Below are positions 25,275 to 36,849 of a stretch of 64,000 nucleotides of DNA, piece after piece. Below the pieces are notes generated by a model. That model ran no database searches, was not told the DNA's origin, and saw only the letters and a program-made list of their open reading frames with translations. The stretch's first letter is position 1; the number at the start of each line of letters is the position of its first letter. Source of the stretch: Phylloscopus collybita (Eukaryota > Chordata > Aves > Passeriformes > Phylloscopidae); the NCBI GenBank assembly GCA_027886175.1, contig JAJNNQ010000129.1, positions 806,001 to 870,000 of the forward strand, given 5' to 3'. The translations under genes and the position numbers were made by a program.

Positions 25275-27984
25275 TCATTTGTGAGGGATTTCAGCAGGCA
25301 TAACCCCAGTGCCAGGCAGACAGCATTAGACACGAACGGTGGCCCTTTTCCGTGGGAAACCAAAATCTCCACCCCACGTTGCTGATGTCACTTTGTAGGA
25401 GGCATTTTCCAATATAAGGGCAGAGAAACTTCCATCTGGTTGTCGATTGCACCTGGGAGATATCCTCATTTCTATTGAATTTTAGTGGAATTTTAGTAGG
25501 AAGAAGCCCAGTGGCAGGCAGACAGTATTAGACACGAACGGTGGCTCATTTCTATGGGAAACCAAAGTCTCCACACCACGTACCCGCTGTCCATTTCTAG
25601 GAGACCTTTGGCACTACAAGGGCAGACAAACTTCCACCTTGTGGTAGATTGCACCTTGGAGATATCCTCATCTGTATGCAACTTCAGCAGTCATAACCAC
25701 AGTGCCAGGCAGACAGCATTAGACGGGAACGGCGGTCCTTTTCCATGGGAAACCAAAGTCTCCACACCACGTACCGGATGTCAGGTTTTAGGAGGCATTT
25801 GGCAGTACAAGGGCAGACAAACTTCCGTCTGGTGGTTGATTGCATCGGGGAGATATCCTCATTTGTATGGAATTTCAGCACGTAGAAACCCAGTGGCAGG
25901 CAGACAGCATAAGACACGAACGGTGGCCCATTTCTAAGGGAAACCAAAGTCTCCACCCCACGTTCCTGTTGTCCGTTTCTAGGAGGCCTTTGGCACTACA
26001 AGGGCAGACAAACTTCCACCTGGTGGTAGATTGCACCTGGGAGATATCCTCATTTGTATGGAACCTCTGCAGTCCTAACTACAGTGCCAGGCAGACAGCA
26101 TTAGTCACGAACGGTGGTCCTTTTCCATGGGAAACCAAAGTCTCCACACAACGTTCCCGATGTCAGGTTTTAGGAGACCTTTGGCAGTACAAGGGCAGAC
26201 AATCTTCCGTCTGGTGGTTGATTGCATCGGGGAGATATCCTCATTTGTATGGAATTTCAGCAGGTAGAAGCCCAGTGGCAGGCAGACAGCATTAGACATG
26301 AACGGTGGCCCTTTTCCTATGGGCAACCAAAGTCTCCATGCCACGTTCCTGAAGTCAGGTTTTAGGAGACCTTTGGCAGTACAAGGGCAGACAAACTTCC
26401 ATCTGGTGGGAAATTCTATTTGGGAGATAACCTCATTTGTAGGGAATATTAGTAGGCATATGCCCACTGGCACTCAGACAGCATTAGACACGAACAGTGG
26501 CCCTTTTCCATGGAAAAAGAAATTATCCATCCTATGTTCCTGATGTCAGTTTGAAGGAGGCCTTTGGTACTACAAGGGCAGACAAACTTCCAACTGGCGG
26601 TAGATTGCACCTCGGAGATGTCCTCATTTGTATGGAATTTTAGTGGTATTTTAGTACTCAGCAGCCCAGACAGACAGCATTAAACATGAACGGTGGGCCT
26701 TTTCCATAGGAAACCAAAGTCTCCAGGTGAGGTTCCGAATGTCAGTTTGAAGGAGGCCTTTGTCACTGCAAGAGCAGACAAACTTCCATCTGGTGGCATA
26801 TTGCGTCTGGGAGATATCCTCATTTGTATGTAATTTCAGTAGTCATAAGCCCAGTGGCAAGGGGGCAGTATTAAACACCAAGGGTGTCCTGTTTCCATGG
26901 GAAACCAAAGCGTCCTCTCCAGATTCCTGATGTCAGTTTGTAGGAGGCCATTGGCATTAAAAGGGTAGACAAACTTTCAACTGGTAGTAGACTCCATCTG
27001 GGAGATATCCTCATTTGTATGGAATTTTACTAGGCATAAGCCCAGTGGCAGGCACATAGCATTAGACACAAACGGTGGCCCATTTCCATGGGAAACCAAA
27101 GTCTCCACCCCACGTTCCTGATGTCAGTTTTTAGGAGGCCTTTGGCACTACAAGGGCAGGCAAACTTCCACCTGGTGGTAGATTTCGCCTGGGAGATATC
27201 CTCATTTGTATGGAACTTCAGCAGTCATAACCCCAGTGCCAGGCAGACAGCATTAGACGCGAACTGTGGTCCTTTTCCATGGGAAACCAAAGTCTCCACC
27301 CTAGGTTCCTGATGTCAGTTTGTAGGAGGCCTTTGGAACCACAAGGGCAAAGAAACTTCCATCTGGTGTTAGATTTCACCTGGGAGATATTCTCATTTGT
27401 ATGGAATTTTAGTGGAATTTTAGTAGGCAGAATCCCAGCGGCAGGAAGACAGCATTAGACACGAACGGTGACCCATTTCCTTGGGAAACCAAAGTCTCCA
27501 CCCCACGATCCTAATGTCATTTTCTAGGAGGCCTCTGGCACTACAAGAGGAGACAAACTTCCAACTGGTGGCATATTGCATCTGGGAGATATCCTCATTT
27601 GTATGTAATTTTAGTAGCCATAAGCCCACTGGCAGTCAGACAGCATTAGACACGAACGGTGTCCCTTTTCCATGGGAAACCAAAGTCTCTGCCCCAGATT
27701 CCTGATGTCAATTTGTATGAAGCCTCTTGCTCTACAGGGGCCGACAAACTTCCATCTGGTTGTAGATTGCACCTGGGAGACATCCTCATTTGTATGGAAT
27801 TTTAGTGGAATTTTAATAGGCGGAAGCCTAGTGGCAGGCACACATTAGACACTAACTGTGGCCCATTTCCATGGGAAACCAAAGTCTCCACTCCAGGTTC
27901 CTGATGTCAGTTTTTAGGAGGCCTTTGGCACTACAAGGGCAGACAAACTTCCAACGGGTGGTAGATTGCACCTGGGAGACATCC
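25275..27984 (+). repeat. HOR copy, 14-mer (2,710 bp), different crossover point
   Basis: Same composition and length as the preceding 14-mer, but its closing hybrid has TTTTTAGG (the m3-to-m4 form) where the other has TTTGTAGG. The switch is therefore further left, at about 27,899-27,913. Both 14-mers and the next block share GGTGGTTGATTGCATCGGGG with a CCTC ending near m9 (about 26,214 and 28,924), where the 19-mers have GGTGGCTG and CTTC. Confidence 0.92.
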
Positions 27985-30694
27985 TCATTTGTGAGGGATT
28001 TCAGCAGGCATAACCCCAGTGCCAGGCAGACAGCATTAGACACGAACGGTGGCCCTTTTCCGTGGGAAACCAAAATCTCCACCCCACGTTGCTGATGTCA
28101 CTTTGTAGGAGGCATTTTCCAATATAAGGGCAGAGAAACTTCCATCTGGTTGTCGATTGCACCTGGGAGATATCCTCATTTCTATTGAATTTTAGTGGAA
28201 TTTTAGTAGGAAGAAGCCCAGTGGCAGGCAGACAGTATTAGACACGAACGGTGGCTCATTTCTATGGGAAACCAAAGTCTCCACACCACGTACCCGCTGT
28301 CCATTTCTAGGAGACCTTTGGCACTACAAGGGCAGACAAACTTCCACCTTGTGGTAGATTGCACCTTGGAGATATCCTCATCTGTATGCAACTTCAGCAG
28401 TCATAACCACAGTGCCAGGCAGACAGCATTAGACGGGAACGGCGGTCCTTTTCCATGGGAAACCAAAGTCTCCACACCACGTACCGGATGTCAGGTTTTA
28501 GGAGGCATTTGGCAGTACAAGGGCAGACAAACTTCCGTCTGGTGGTTGATTGCATCGGGGAGATATCCTCATTTGTATGGAATTTCAGCACGTAGAAACC
28601 CAGTGGCAGGCAGACAGCATAAGACACGAACGGTGGCCCATTTCTAAGGGAAACCAAAGTCTCCACCCCACGTTCCTGTTGTCCGTTTCTAGGAGGCCTT
28701 TGGCACTACAAGGGCAGACAAACTTCCACCTGGTGGTAGATTGCACCTGGGAGATATCCTCATTTGTATGGAACCTCTGCAGTCCTAACTACAGTGCCAG
28801 GCAGACAGCATTAGTCACGAACGGTGGTCCTTTTCCATGGGAAACCAAAGTCTCCACACAACGTTCCCGATGTCAGGTTTTAGGAGACCTTTGGCAGTAC
28901 AAGGGCAGACAATCTTCCGTCTGGTGGTTGATTGCATCGGGGAGATATCCTCATTTGTATGGAATTTCAGCAGGTAGAAGCCCAGTGGCAGGCAGACAGC
29001 ATTAGACATGAACGGTGGCCCTTTTCCTATGGGCAACCAAAGTCTCCATGCCACGTTCCTGAAGTCAGGTTTTAGGAGACCTTTGGCAGTACAAGGGCAG
29101 ACAAACTTCCATCTGGTGGGAAATTCTATTTGGGAGATAACCTCATTTGTAGGGAATATTAGTAGGCATATGCCCACTGGCACTCAGACAGCATTAGACA
29201 CGAACAGTGGCCCTTTTCCATGGAAAAAGAAATTATCCATCCTATGTTCCTGATGTCAGTTTGAAGGAGGCCTTTGGTACTACAAGGGCAGACAAACTTC
29301 CAACTGGCGGTAGATTGCACCTCGGAGATGTCCTCATTTGTATGGAATTTTAGTGGTATTTTAGTACTCAGCAGCCCAGACAGACAGCATTAAACATGAA
29401 CGGTGGGCCTTTTCCATAGGAAACCAAAGTCTCCAGGTGAGGTTCCGAATGTCAGTTTGAAGGAGGCCTTTGTCACTGCAAGAGCAGACAAACTTCCATC
29501 TGGTGGCATATTGCGTCTGGGAGATATCCTCATTTGTATGTAATTTCAGTAGTCATAAGCCCAGTGGCAAGGGGGCAGTATTAAACACCAAGGGTGTCCT
29601 GTTTCCATGGGAAACCAAAGCGTCCTCTCCAGATTCCTGATGTCAGTTTGTAGGAGGCCATTGGCATTAAAAGGGTAGACAAACTTTCAACTGGTAGTAG
29701 ACTCCATCTGGGAGATATCCTCATTTGTATGGAATTTTACTAGGCATAAGCCCAGTGGCAGGCACATAGCATTAGACACAAACGGTGGCCCATTTCCATG
29801 GGAAACCAAAGTCTCCACCCCACGTTCCTGATGTCAGTTTTTAGGAGGCCTTTGGCACTACAAGGGCAGGCAAACTTCCACCTGGTGGTAGATTTCGCCT
29901 GGGAGATATCCTCATTTGTATGGAACTTCAGTAGTCATAACCCCAGTGCCAGGCAGACAGCATTAGACGCGAACTGTGGTCCTTTTCCATGGGAAACCAA
30001 AGTCTCCACCCTAGGTTCCTGATGTCAGTTTGTAGGAGGCCTTTGGAACCACAAGGGCAAAGAAACTTCCATCTGGTGTTAGATTTCACCTGGGAGATAT
30101 TCTCATTTGTATGGAATTTTAGTGGAATTTTAGTAGGCAGAATCCCAGCGGCAGGAAGACAGCATTAGACACGAACGGTGACCCATTTCCTTGGGAAACC
30201 AAAGTCTCCACCCCACGATCCTAATGTCATTTTCTAGGAGGCCTCTGGCACTACAAGAGGAGACAAACTTCCAACTGGTGGCATATTGCATCTGGGAGAT
30301 ATCCTCATTTGTATGTAATTTTAGTAGCCATAAGCCCACTGGCAGTCAGACAGCATTAGACGCGAACGGTGTCCCTTTTCCATGGGAAACCAAAGTCTCT
30401 GCCCCAGATTCCTGATGTCAATTTGTATGAAGCCTCTTGCTCTACAGGGGCCGACAAACTTCCATCTGGTGGTAGATTGCACCTGGGAGACATCCTCATT
30501 TGTATGGAATTTTAGTGGAATTTTAATAGGCGGAAGCCTAGTGGCAGGCACACATTAGACACTAACGGTGGCCCATTTCCATGGGAAACCAAAGTCTCCA
30601 CTCCAGGTTCCTGATGTCAGTTTGTAGGAGGCCTTTGGCACTACAAGGGCAGACAAAGTTTTGTCTGGTGGTTGATTGCATCGAGGAGATATCC
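27985..30694 (+). repeat. Last ordered HOR block, m4-m17 (2,710 bp)
   Basis: Fourteen monomers in order end with an intact m18 at 30,695, unlike the two previous blocks, which return to m4. Several sites near the end show the states found at the left of the array rather than in the 19-mers, such as ACTAACGGTGG at about 30,562 (also 2,790 and 10,350) where the 19-mers from 14,048 on have ACTAACTGTGG. A private ATTAGACGCG variant is at about 30,356. Confidence 0.9.
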
Positions 30695-30885
30695 TCATTT
30701 GTATGGAATTTCAGCAGGCAGAAGCCCAGTGGCAGGCAGACAGCATTAGACACGAACAGTGGACCTTTTCAATAGGAAACCAAAGTCTCCACCTCACGTT
30801 CCTGATGTCAGTTTGTAGGAGGCCTTTGGCACGAAAAGAACAGACAAACTTCCAACTAGTGGCATATTGCAGCTTGGAGATATAC
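30695..30885 (+). repeat. Hybrid monomer m18-19/m1 at the HOR edge
   Basis: It starts as m18 (GAACAGTGGACC, CTCACGTTCC) and ends as the m1 lead-in (AGAACAGACAAACTTCCAACTAGTGG, read in parts, then GCAGCTTGGAG). One 202-bp monomer is lost relative to the 19-mer. The join lies near GGAGGCCTTTGGCAC at about 30,818-30,832, next to a private CACGAAAAG variant. Recognisable HOR order stops after this. Confidence 0.78.
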
Positions 30886-32637
30886 TCATTTGTATGGAAT
30901 TTTAGTGGAATTAAAGGAGGCAGAAGCCCAGTGTCAAGTAGAAAGCATTGAAAACCAACGGTGGCCCATTTCCATGGGAAACCAAAGTCTCCACTCCAGG
31001 TTCCTGATGTCCGTTTCTAGGAGGCCTTTGGCACTATAAGGGCAGACAAAGTTCCGTCTGGTGGTTGATTGCATCGAGGAGATATCCTCATTTGTATGGA
31101 ATTTCAGCAGGCAGAAGGCCAGTGGCAGGCAGACAGCATTAGACACGAACAGTGGACCGTTTCCATGGGAAACCAAAGTCTCCACCTCACGTTCCTGATG
31201 TTAGTTTGTAGAAGGCATTTGGCACTACAAAGGTAGACAAACTTCCATCTGGTGGTGGATTGCACCTGGGAGATATCCACATTTGTATGGAATTTCAGCA
31301 GGCAGAAGCCCAGTGGCAGGAAGATAGCATTAGACACAAAGGGTGGTCCTTTTCAATGCAAAACCAAAGTCTCCACCTCATGTTCCTGATGTGAGTTTGT
31401 AGGAGGCCTTTGGCACTACAAGGGTAAACAACCTTCCATGTGCTGGTATATTCTATCTGGGAGATATAGTCATTTCTAAGGAATTACAGCATTCATGATC
31501 CCTTTGGCAGGCAGAGAGCATTAGACAGGAAATGTGGCCCTTTTCCATGGGAAACCAAAGTCTCCACCCCACGTTCCTGATGTTAGTTTGTAGGAGGCAT
31601 GTGGCACTACAAAGGTAGACAAACTTCCATCTGGTGGTGGATTGCACCTGGGAGATATCCACATCTGTATGGAGTTTCAGCAGGCCTTATCCCAGTGTGC
31701 GGCAGACAGCTTTAGGCACGAACGGTGGCCCTTTTCCATGGGAAACCAAAGTCTCCACTCCAGGTTCCTGATGTCAGTTTGTAGGAGGCCTTTGGCACTA
31801 CAGGGGCAGACAAAGTTTTGTCTGATGGTTGATTGCATCGAGGAGATATCCTCATTTGTATGGAATTTCAGCAGGCAGAAGCCCAGTGGCAGGCAGACAG
31901 CATTAGACACGAACAGTGGACCTTTTCCATGGGAAACCAAGGTCTCCACCTCACGTTCCTGATGTCATTTATTAGGAGGCCTTTGGATCTACAAGGGCAG
32001 ACAAAATTCCATCTGGTGGTAAATTGCACCTGGGAGATATCCTCCTTTGTATAGAATTATAAAGGAATTTTAGTGCGCAGAATCCCAGCGGCAGGTAGAC
32101 AGAATTAGACATTAATAGTGGCCCTTTTCCAGGGGAAAACAAAGTCTCCAGGCCAGGTTCTTGATGTCAGTTTTTAGGAGGCTTTTGGCACTACAAGAAC
32201 AGACAAACTTCCATCTGGTGGTAGATTGCACCTGGGTGATATCCTCATTTGTATGTAATTTTAGTGGAATTAAGGTAGGCAGAAGCCAAGTGGCTGGCAG
32301 ACAGCATTAGACACGAACGGTGGCCCATTTCCTTGGGAAACCATAGTCTCCATCCCACGTTCCTGATGTCAGTTTGTAGGAGGCCTTTGGCACTACAAGG
32401 GCAGACAAACTTCCAACTAGTGGTAGATTCCATCTGGGAGATATCCTCATTTGTGAGGAATTTCTGCAGGCATAACTTCAGTGGCAGGCAGACAGCATTA
32501 GACACAAACGGTCCCCCTTTTCCTTGGGATACCAAAGCCTCCCCCCCACGTTCCTGATATCAGTTTGTAAGAGGCGTTTGGAACTACAAGGGCAACAAAA
32601 CTTCCATCTGGTGGTAAATTGCACCTGGGAGATATCC
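30886..32637 (+). repeat. Diverged monomers, plus strand, no HOR order
   Basis: Nine monomers (anchors near 30,886, 31,088, 31,279, 31,470, 31,661, 31,852, 32,043, 32,245, 32,447) keep the 191/202-bp spacing but no longer follow m1-m19 order. Some resemble single HOR types: m18 at 31,740-31,960, m19 near 32,040. Others carry many private changes, such as the monomer at 31,465-31,530 with CATTCATGATCCCTTTGG. This is the expected look of an array edge that has escaped homogenisation. Confidence 0.85.
31273..31730 (+). repeat. Left arm of an imperfect inverted repeat
   Basis: The reverse complement of this segment matches 34,559-35,013 much better than it matches neighbouring monomers. Shared private features include the CATTCATGATCCCTTTGGCA block (left) against GCCAAAGGGATTATGAATG (right), CCATGTGCTGG against CCAGCACATGG, and TGTGCGGCAGA against TCTGCCGCACA. 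The symmetry axis falls near 33,143. Confidence 0.8.
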
Positions 32638-32650
32638 ACTCTTTGTGTCT
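32631..32650. other. Orientation switch of satellite A
   Basis: Left of this point the monomers read + strand and end in GGGAGATATCCAC; right of it they read as reverse complements, beginning CTTTGTGTCTAATGC. The joint consists of the bases CCACT (32,636-32,640). CCACT also stands at the matching place in the undisturbed minus-orientation copy (34,940-34,944), so the break can be placed only to within about five bases, as in microhomology joining. Confidence 0.9.
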
Positions 32651-32950
32651 AATGCTATCTGCCTGCCACTGGGCTTCTGCCTGCTGAAATTCCATACAAA
32701 TGTGGATATCTCCCCGATGCAATAAATCACCAGACGGAAGTTTGTCTGCCCTTGTAGTGCCAAAAGCCTCCTACAAACTGACATCTGGAATGTGAGGTGG
32801 AGACTTTGGTTTCCCATGGAAAAGGGCCACCGTTCGTGTCTAATGCTGTCTACCTGCCACTTTGCTTATGCCTACTAAAATTCCATATAAATGAGTCTAC
32901 CTCTAATGTGCAATCTACCACCAGATGGAAGTTTTTCTGCCTTTGTAGTT
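32636..32950 (-). repeat. Direct duplicate of 34,940-35,254, abutting the switch
   Basis: From the first base after the switch, this segment matches the sequence 2,304 bp downstream closely, including private forms such as CTCTTTGTGTCTAATGCTAT, ACATCTGGAATGTGAGGTG and GAGTCTACCTCTAATGTGC (GAGTCTATCTCTAATGTGC in the other copy). The similarity fades to ordinary monomer level after about 32,950-32,970. The offset is about 12 monomers. Confidence 0.82.
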
Positions 32951-33394
32951 CCAAAGGCCTCCTACAAACTGACATCAGGAACATGGGGTGGAGACTTTGG
33001 TTTCCCATGGAAAAGGGCCACCGTTTGTGTCTAATGCTGTCTGCCTGCCACTGGGCTTATGCTTGGCGAAATTCCACACAAATGAGGATATATCCCAGAT
33101 GCAATCAACGACCAGACGGAAGTTTGTCTGCCCTTGTAGTGTCAAACGTGTCCTACAAACTGACATCTGGAATGTGGGGTGGAGACTTTGGTTTCTGATG
33201 GAAAATGGGCCACTGTTCCTGTCTAATGCTCTCTGCCTGCCACTGGGCTTCTGCCTTGTAAAATTCCATAAAAATGAGGATATCTCCCAGATGGAATCTT
33301 CCACCAGTTGGAAGTTTGTCTGCCCTTGTAGTGCCAAAGGCCTCCTGCACACTGACATAAGGTACGTAGGGTGTGTAATTTGCTTTCCCATTGA

Positions 33395-33735
33395 AATGGG
33401 CCACTGATCGTGTCTAATGGTGTCTGCCTGCCACTGGGCTTATGCCTGATAAAATTGCATACAAATGAGGATATCTCCCAGATGGAATCGACCACCAGAT
33501 GGAAGTGTGTCTGCCCGTGTAGTGCAAAGGCCTCCTACAAACTGACATCAGGAACCTGGAGTGGACACATTGGTTTCCAATGGAAAAGGGCCACCATTAG
33601 TGTTCAAGGCTCTCTCCATGCCACTGGGCTTACGAGTACTGAAATTACATACGAATGAGGACATCTTCCAGATTGAATCTCCCACCAGATGGAAGTTTCT
33701 CTGACTTTGTATTTCCAAAGGCCTCCTACAAACTG
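33395..33735 (-). repeat. Segmental duplicate of 38,611-38,951
   Basis: Two monomers with private variants recur 5,216 bp downstream: CCACTGATCGTGTCTAATGG, CTGGAGTGGACACATTGG with TTTCCAATGGAAAAGGGCC, and CATCTTCCAGATTGAATC. The downstream flank at 33,735-33,985 resembles 37,206-37,440 and 39,142-39,380 (TTTTGCATGGAAATGGGCC, GGTTTTCTCCCTACTG), so the copies have been reshuffled. Confidence 0.75.
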
Positions 33736-34558
33736 ACATCAGGAACCTAGGTTGGAGACTTTGGTTTTGCATGGAAATGGGCCACCGTTAGTGTCTAATG
33801 CTGTCTGCCGGCCACTGGTTTTCTCCCTACTGAAATTCCACCAAAATTCCATACAAATGAGGATATCTCCCAGATGGAATCTAGCAACAGATGGAAGTTC
33901 CTCTGACCTTGTAGTTCCAAAGGCCTCCTAGGAACCGACATCAGGAACATGGGCTGGAGACTTTGTTTTCCCATGGAAAAGGGCCGCCGTTTGTGTCTAA
34001 TGCTGTCCGCCTGCCATTGTGCCGATGGCGACTGAAATTCCATAACAAATGACGACTTCTCCCAGGTGCAATCTACTACCGGATGTAAGTTTTGTCTGCC
34101 TTTTTAGTGCCAAAGGCCTCCTACGAATTCACATCAGGAACGTGGGGTGGAGACTTTGGTTTCCCATGGAAAGGTCCACCGTTCGTTGCTAATGCTGTCT
34201 GCCTGCCACTGGGCCGATTGCTACTAAAATTGGATACAAATGAAGATATCTCCCAGATGGAATCTACCACCAGTTTAAAGTTTGTCTACCATTGTAGTGC
34301 AAAAGGCCCCCAACAAACAGACATTCGGGAACGTGAGCTGGAGACATTGGTTTCCCATGGAAAAGGACAACTGTTTGTGTCTAATGCTGTCTGCCTGCCA
34401 CTGGGCTTTTGCCTGCTGAAATTCCATACAAATGAGGATATCTCCCAGAGGAATCTACCAGCAGCTGGAAGTTTGTCTGCCCTTGTACTGCCAAAAGCCT
34501 CCGACAAACTGACATCAGGAACATGGGGTGGAGACTTTGGTTTCCCATGGAAAAGGGC

Positions 34559-35013
34559 CACCGTTCGTGTCTAAAGCTCTCTGCCGCACACTGGGATTAG
34601 GCCTGCTGAAAATCCATGCAAATGAGGATATCTCCCAGGTGCAATCCACCACCAGATGGAAGTTTGTCTACCTTTGTAGTGCCAAATGCCTCCTACAAAC
34701 TAACATCAGGAACGTGGGGTGGCGACTTTGGTTTCCCATGGAAAAGGGCCACATTTCCTGTCTAATGCTGTCTGCCTGCCAAAGGGATTATGAATGCTGT
34801 AATTCCTTAGAAATGACTATATCTCCCAGATGGAATATACCAGCACATGGAAGGTTGTTTGCCCTTGCAGTGCCAAAGGCCTCCTACAAACTAACATCAG
34901 GAACATGAGGTGGAGACTTTGGTTTCGCATGGAAAAGGACCACTCTTTGTGTCTAATGCTATCTGCCTGCCACTGGGCTTCTGCCTGCTGAAATTCCATA
35001 CAAATGTGGATAT
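34559..35013 (-). repeat. Right arm of the imperfect inverted repeat
   Basis: Partner of 31,273-31,730 (see there). The match covers slightly more than two monomers and ends at TACAAATGTGGATATCTCC. The about 2.8 kb between the arms includes the orientation switch, which is not at the symmetry axis; the locus is therefore not a simple palindrome. Confidence 0.8.
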
Positions 35014-36849
35014 CTCCCCGATGCAATCAATCACCAGACGGAAGTTTGTCTGCCCTTGTAGTGCCAAAAGCCTCCTACAAACTGACATCTGGAATGTGAG
35101 GTGAAGTCTTTGGTTTCCCATGGAAAAGGGCCACCGTTCGTGTCTAATGCTGTCTACCTGCCACTTGGCTTATGCCTACTAAAATTCCATATCAATGAGT
35201 CTATCTCTAATGTGCAATCTTCCACCAGATGGAAGTTTTTCTGCCTTTGTAGTGCCAAAGGCCTCCTACGAACTGATATCAGGAACCTGGGATGGAGACT
35301 TTGTTTTCCCATGGAAAAGGGCCACTGTTCGTGTCTAATGCTGACTTCCTGCCAGTGGGATTATGAGTTCGGATATTCCATATAACTGAGGACATCTCCC
35401 AGGTGCAACCTACCACAAGATGGAAGTTTCTCTGCCCTTGTAGTGCCAAAGGCCTTCTACAAACTGACATCTGGAATGTGAGGTGGAGACTTTGGTTTTC
35501 CATGGGATAGGGCCACAGTTAGCGTCTAATGCTGTCTGCCTGTCACTGGGCGTATTCCTGCTAAAATTCCATACAAATGAGGATATCTCCCAGCAGGAAT
35601 CTACCACCAGTTGGAAGTTTATCTGCCCTTTTAGTTCCAAAGGCCTCCTAAAAACTGACATCAGGAACCTGGGGTGGAGACTTTGGTTTCCCATGGAAAA
35701 GGGCCACCGTTCCTGTCTGATGTTCTCTGATGCCTACTCGGATTCTGCCTAATTAAATTCAACTAAAATTCCATATAAATAAGGATATCTCCCATATGGA
35801 ATATACCACGAGATGGAAGTTTGTCCGCACTTGTAGTGCCACAGGCCTCCTGAAAACTGACATTAGGAACGTGGGGTGAAGACTTTGGTTTTTCATGGAA
35901 AAGGGCCACCGTTCCTGTCTAATGCTGTCTGCCTGCCACTAGGCTTATGGCTGCTAAAATTGCATACAAATGCGGATATCTCCCAGATGCAACCGACCAC
36001 AAGTTGGAAGTTTGTCTGGCCTTGTAGTGCCAATGGCCTCCTACAAACTGACATTCCAGTACGTGAGGTGGAGACTTCGGTTTCCCATGGAAATGGCCAG
36101 CGTTCGTGTCTAATGATGTGTGCCTGCCAGTGGGCTTATGGCAACTAAAATTACATACAAATGAGGATATCTCCCAGATGCAATATGCCACCAGTTGGAA
36201 GTTTGTCTCCTCTTGTAGTGCCAGAGGCCTCCTAAAAAATGACATCAGGAACGTGGTGTGGAGACGTTGGTTTCCCATGGAAATGGGCCACTATTCCTGT
36301 CTAATTTTGTCTTCCTGCCGCTGGGATTCTGCCTATTAAATTCCACTAAAATTCCATACAAATGAGATTATCTCCCAAATGCAATATAACACCAGATGGA
36401 AGATTCTCTGCCCTTGTGTTTCCAAAGGCCTCCTACAAACTGACATTAGGAACCTAGGGTGGAGACTTTGGTTTCCCATGGAAAAGGACCACCGTTCCTG
36501 TCTAATGCTGTCTGCCTGGCACTGTGGTTATGACTGCTGAAGTTCCATACAAATGAGGATATCTCCCAGGTGCAATCTACCACCAGGTGGAAGTTTGTCT
36601 GCCCTTGTAGTTCCAAAGGCCTTTTACAAACTGACATCTGGAGCGTGCGGTGGAGACTTTGGTTTTCCATGGAAATGGGCCACCGTTTGTGTCTAATGCT
36701 ATGTGCCTGCCAATGGGCCTCTGCCTAGTAAAATTCCATACAAATGAGGATATCTCCCAGATGGAGTCTACCACCACTTGAAAGTTTTTCTACCATTGTA
36801 ATGCCAATGACCTCCTACAAACTGACATCAGGAATCTGGAGAGGACGCT

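Larger units (their letters stand above)
1..32637 (+). repeat. Satellite A array, plus orientation (191/202-bp monomers)
   Basis: The TCATTT anchor recurs every 191 or 202 bp without interruption (for example 201, 403, 594, 785, 987). Conserved monomer blocks in order are GATATCCTCATTTGTATGG, the GGAATTTTAGT block, CAGTGGCAGGCAGACAG, ACGAACGGTGG, CCATGGGAAACCAAAGTC, CCTGATGTCAGTTTGTAGG and GGCAGACAAACTTCC. The 11-bp length difference is one versus two copies of GGAATTTTAGT. Stops break all frames once or more per monomer or two, and the open stretches repeat with the monomer period, so I treat this as non-coding satellite DNA. From position 1 to about 30,885 it has higher-order structure; from there to the strand switch it is diverged. 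The window starts in the middle of a monomer, so the array continues upstream. Confidence 0.97.

Noticed and set aside
32797..34908. Runs of 126-160-codon frames after the strand switch as a gene cluster
   Set aside because: They are the reverse-complement reading of the same satellite; their peptides repeat the same motif every 64 residues or so, as expected from a 191-bp period.
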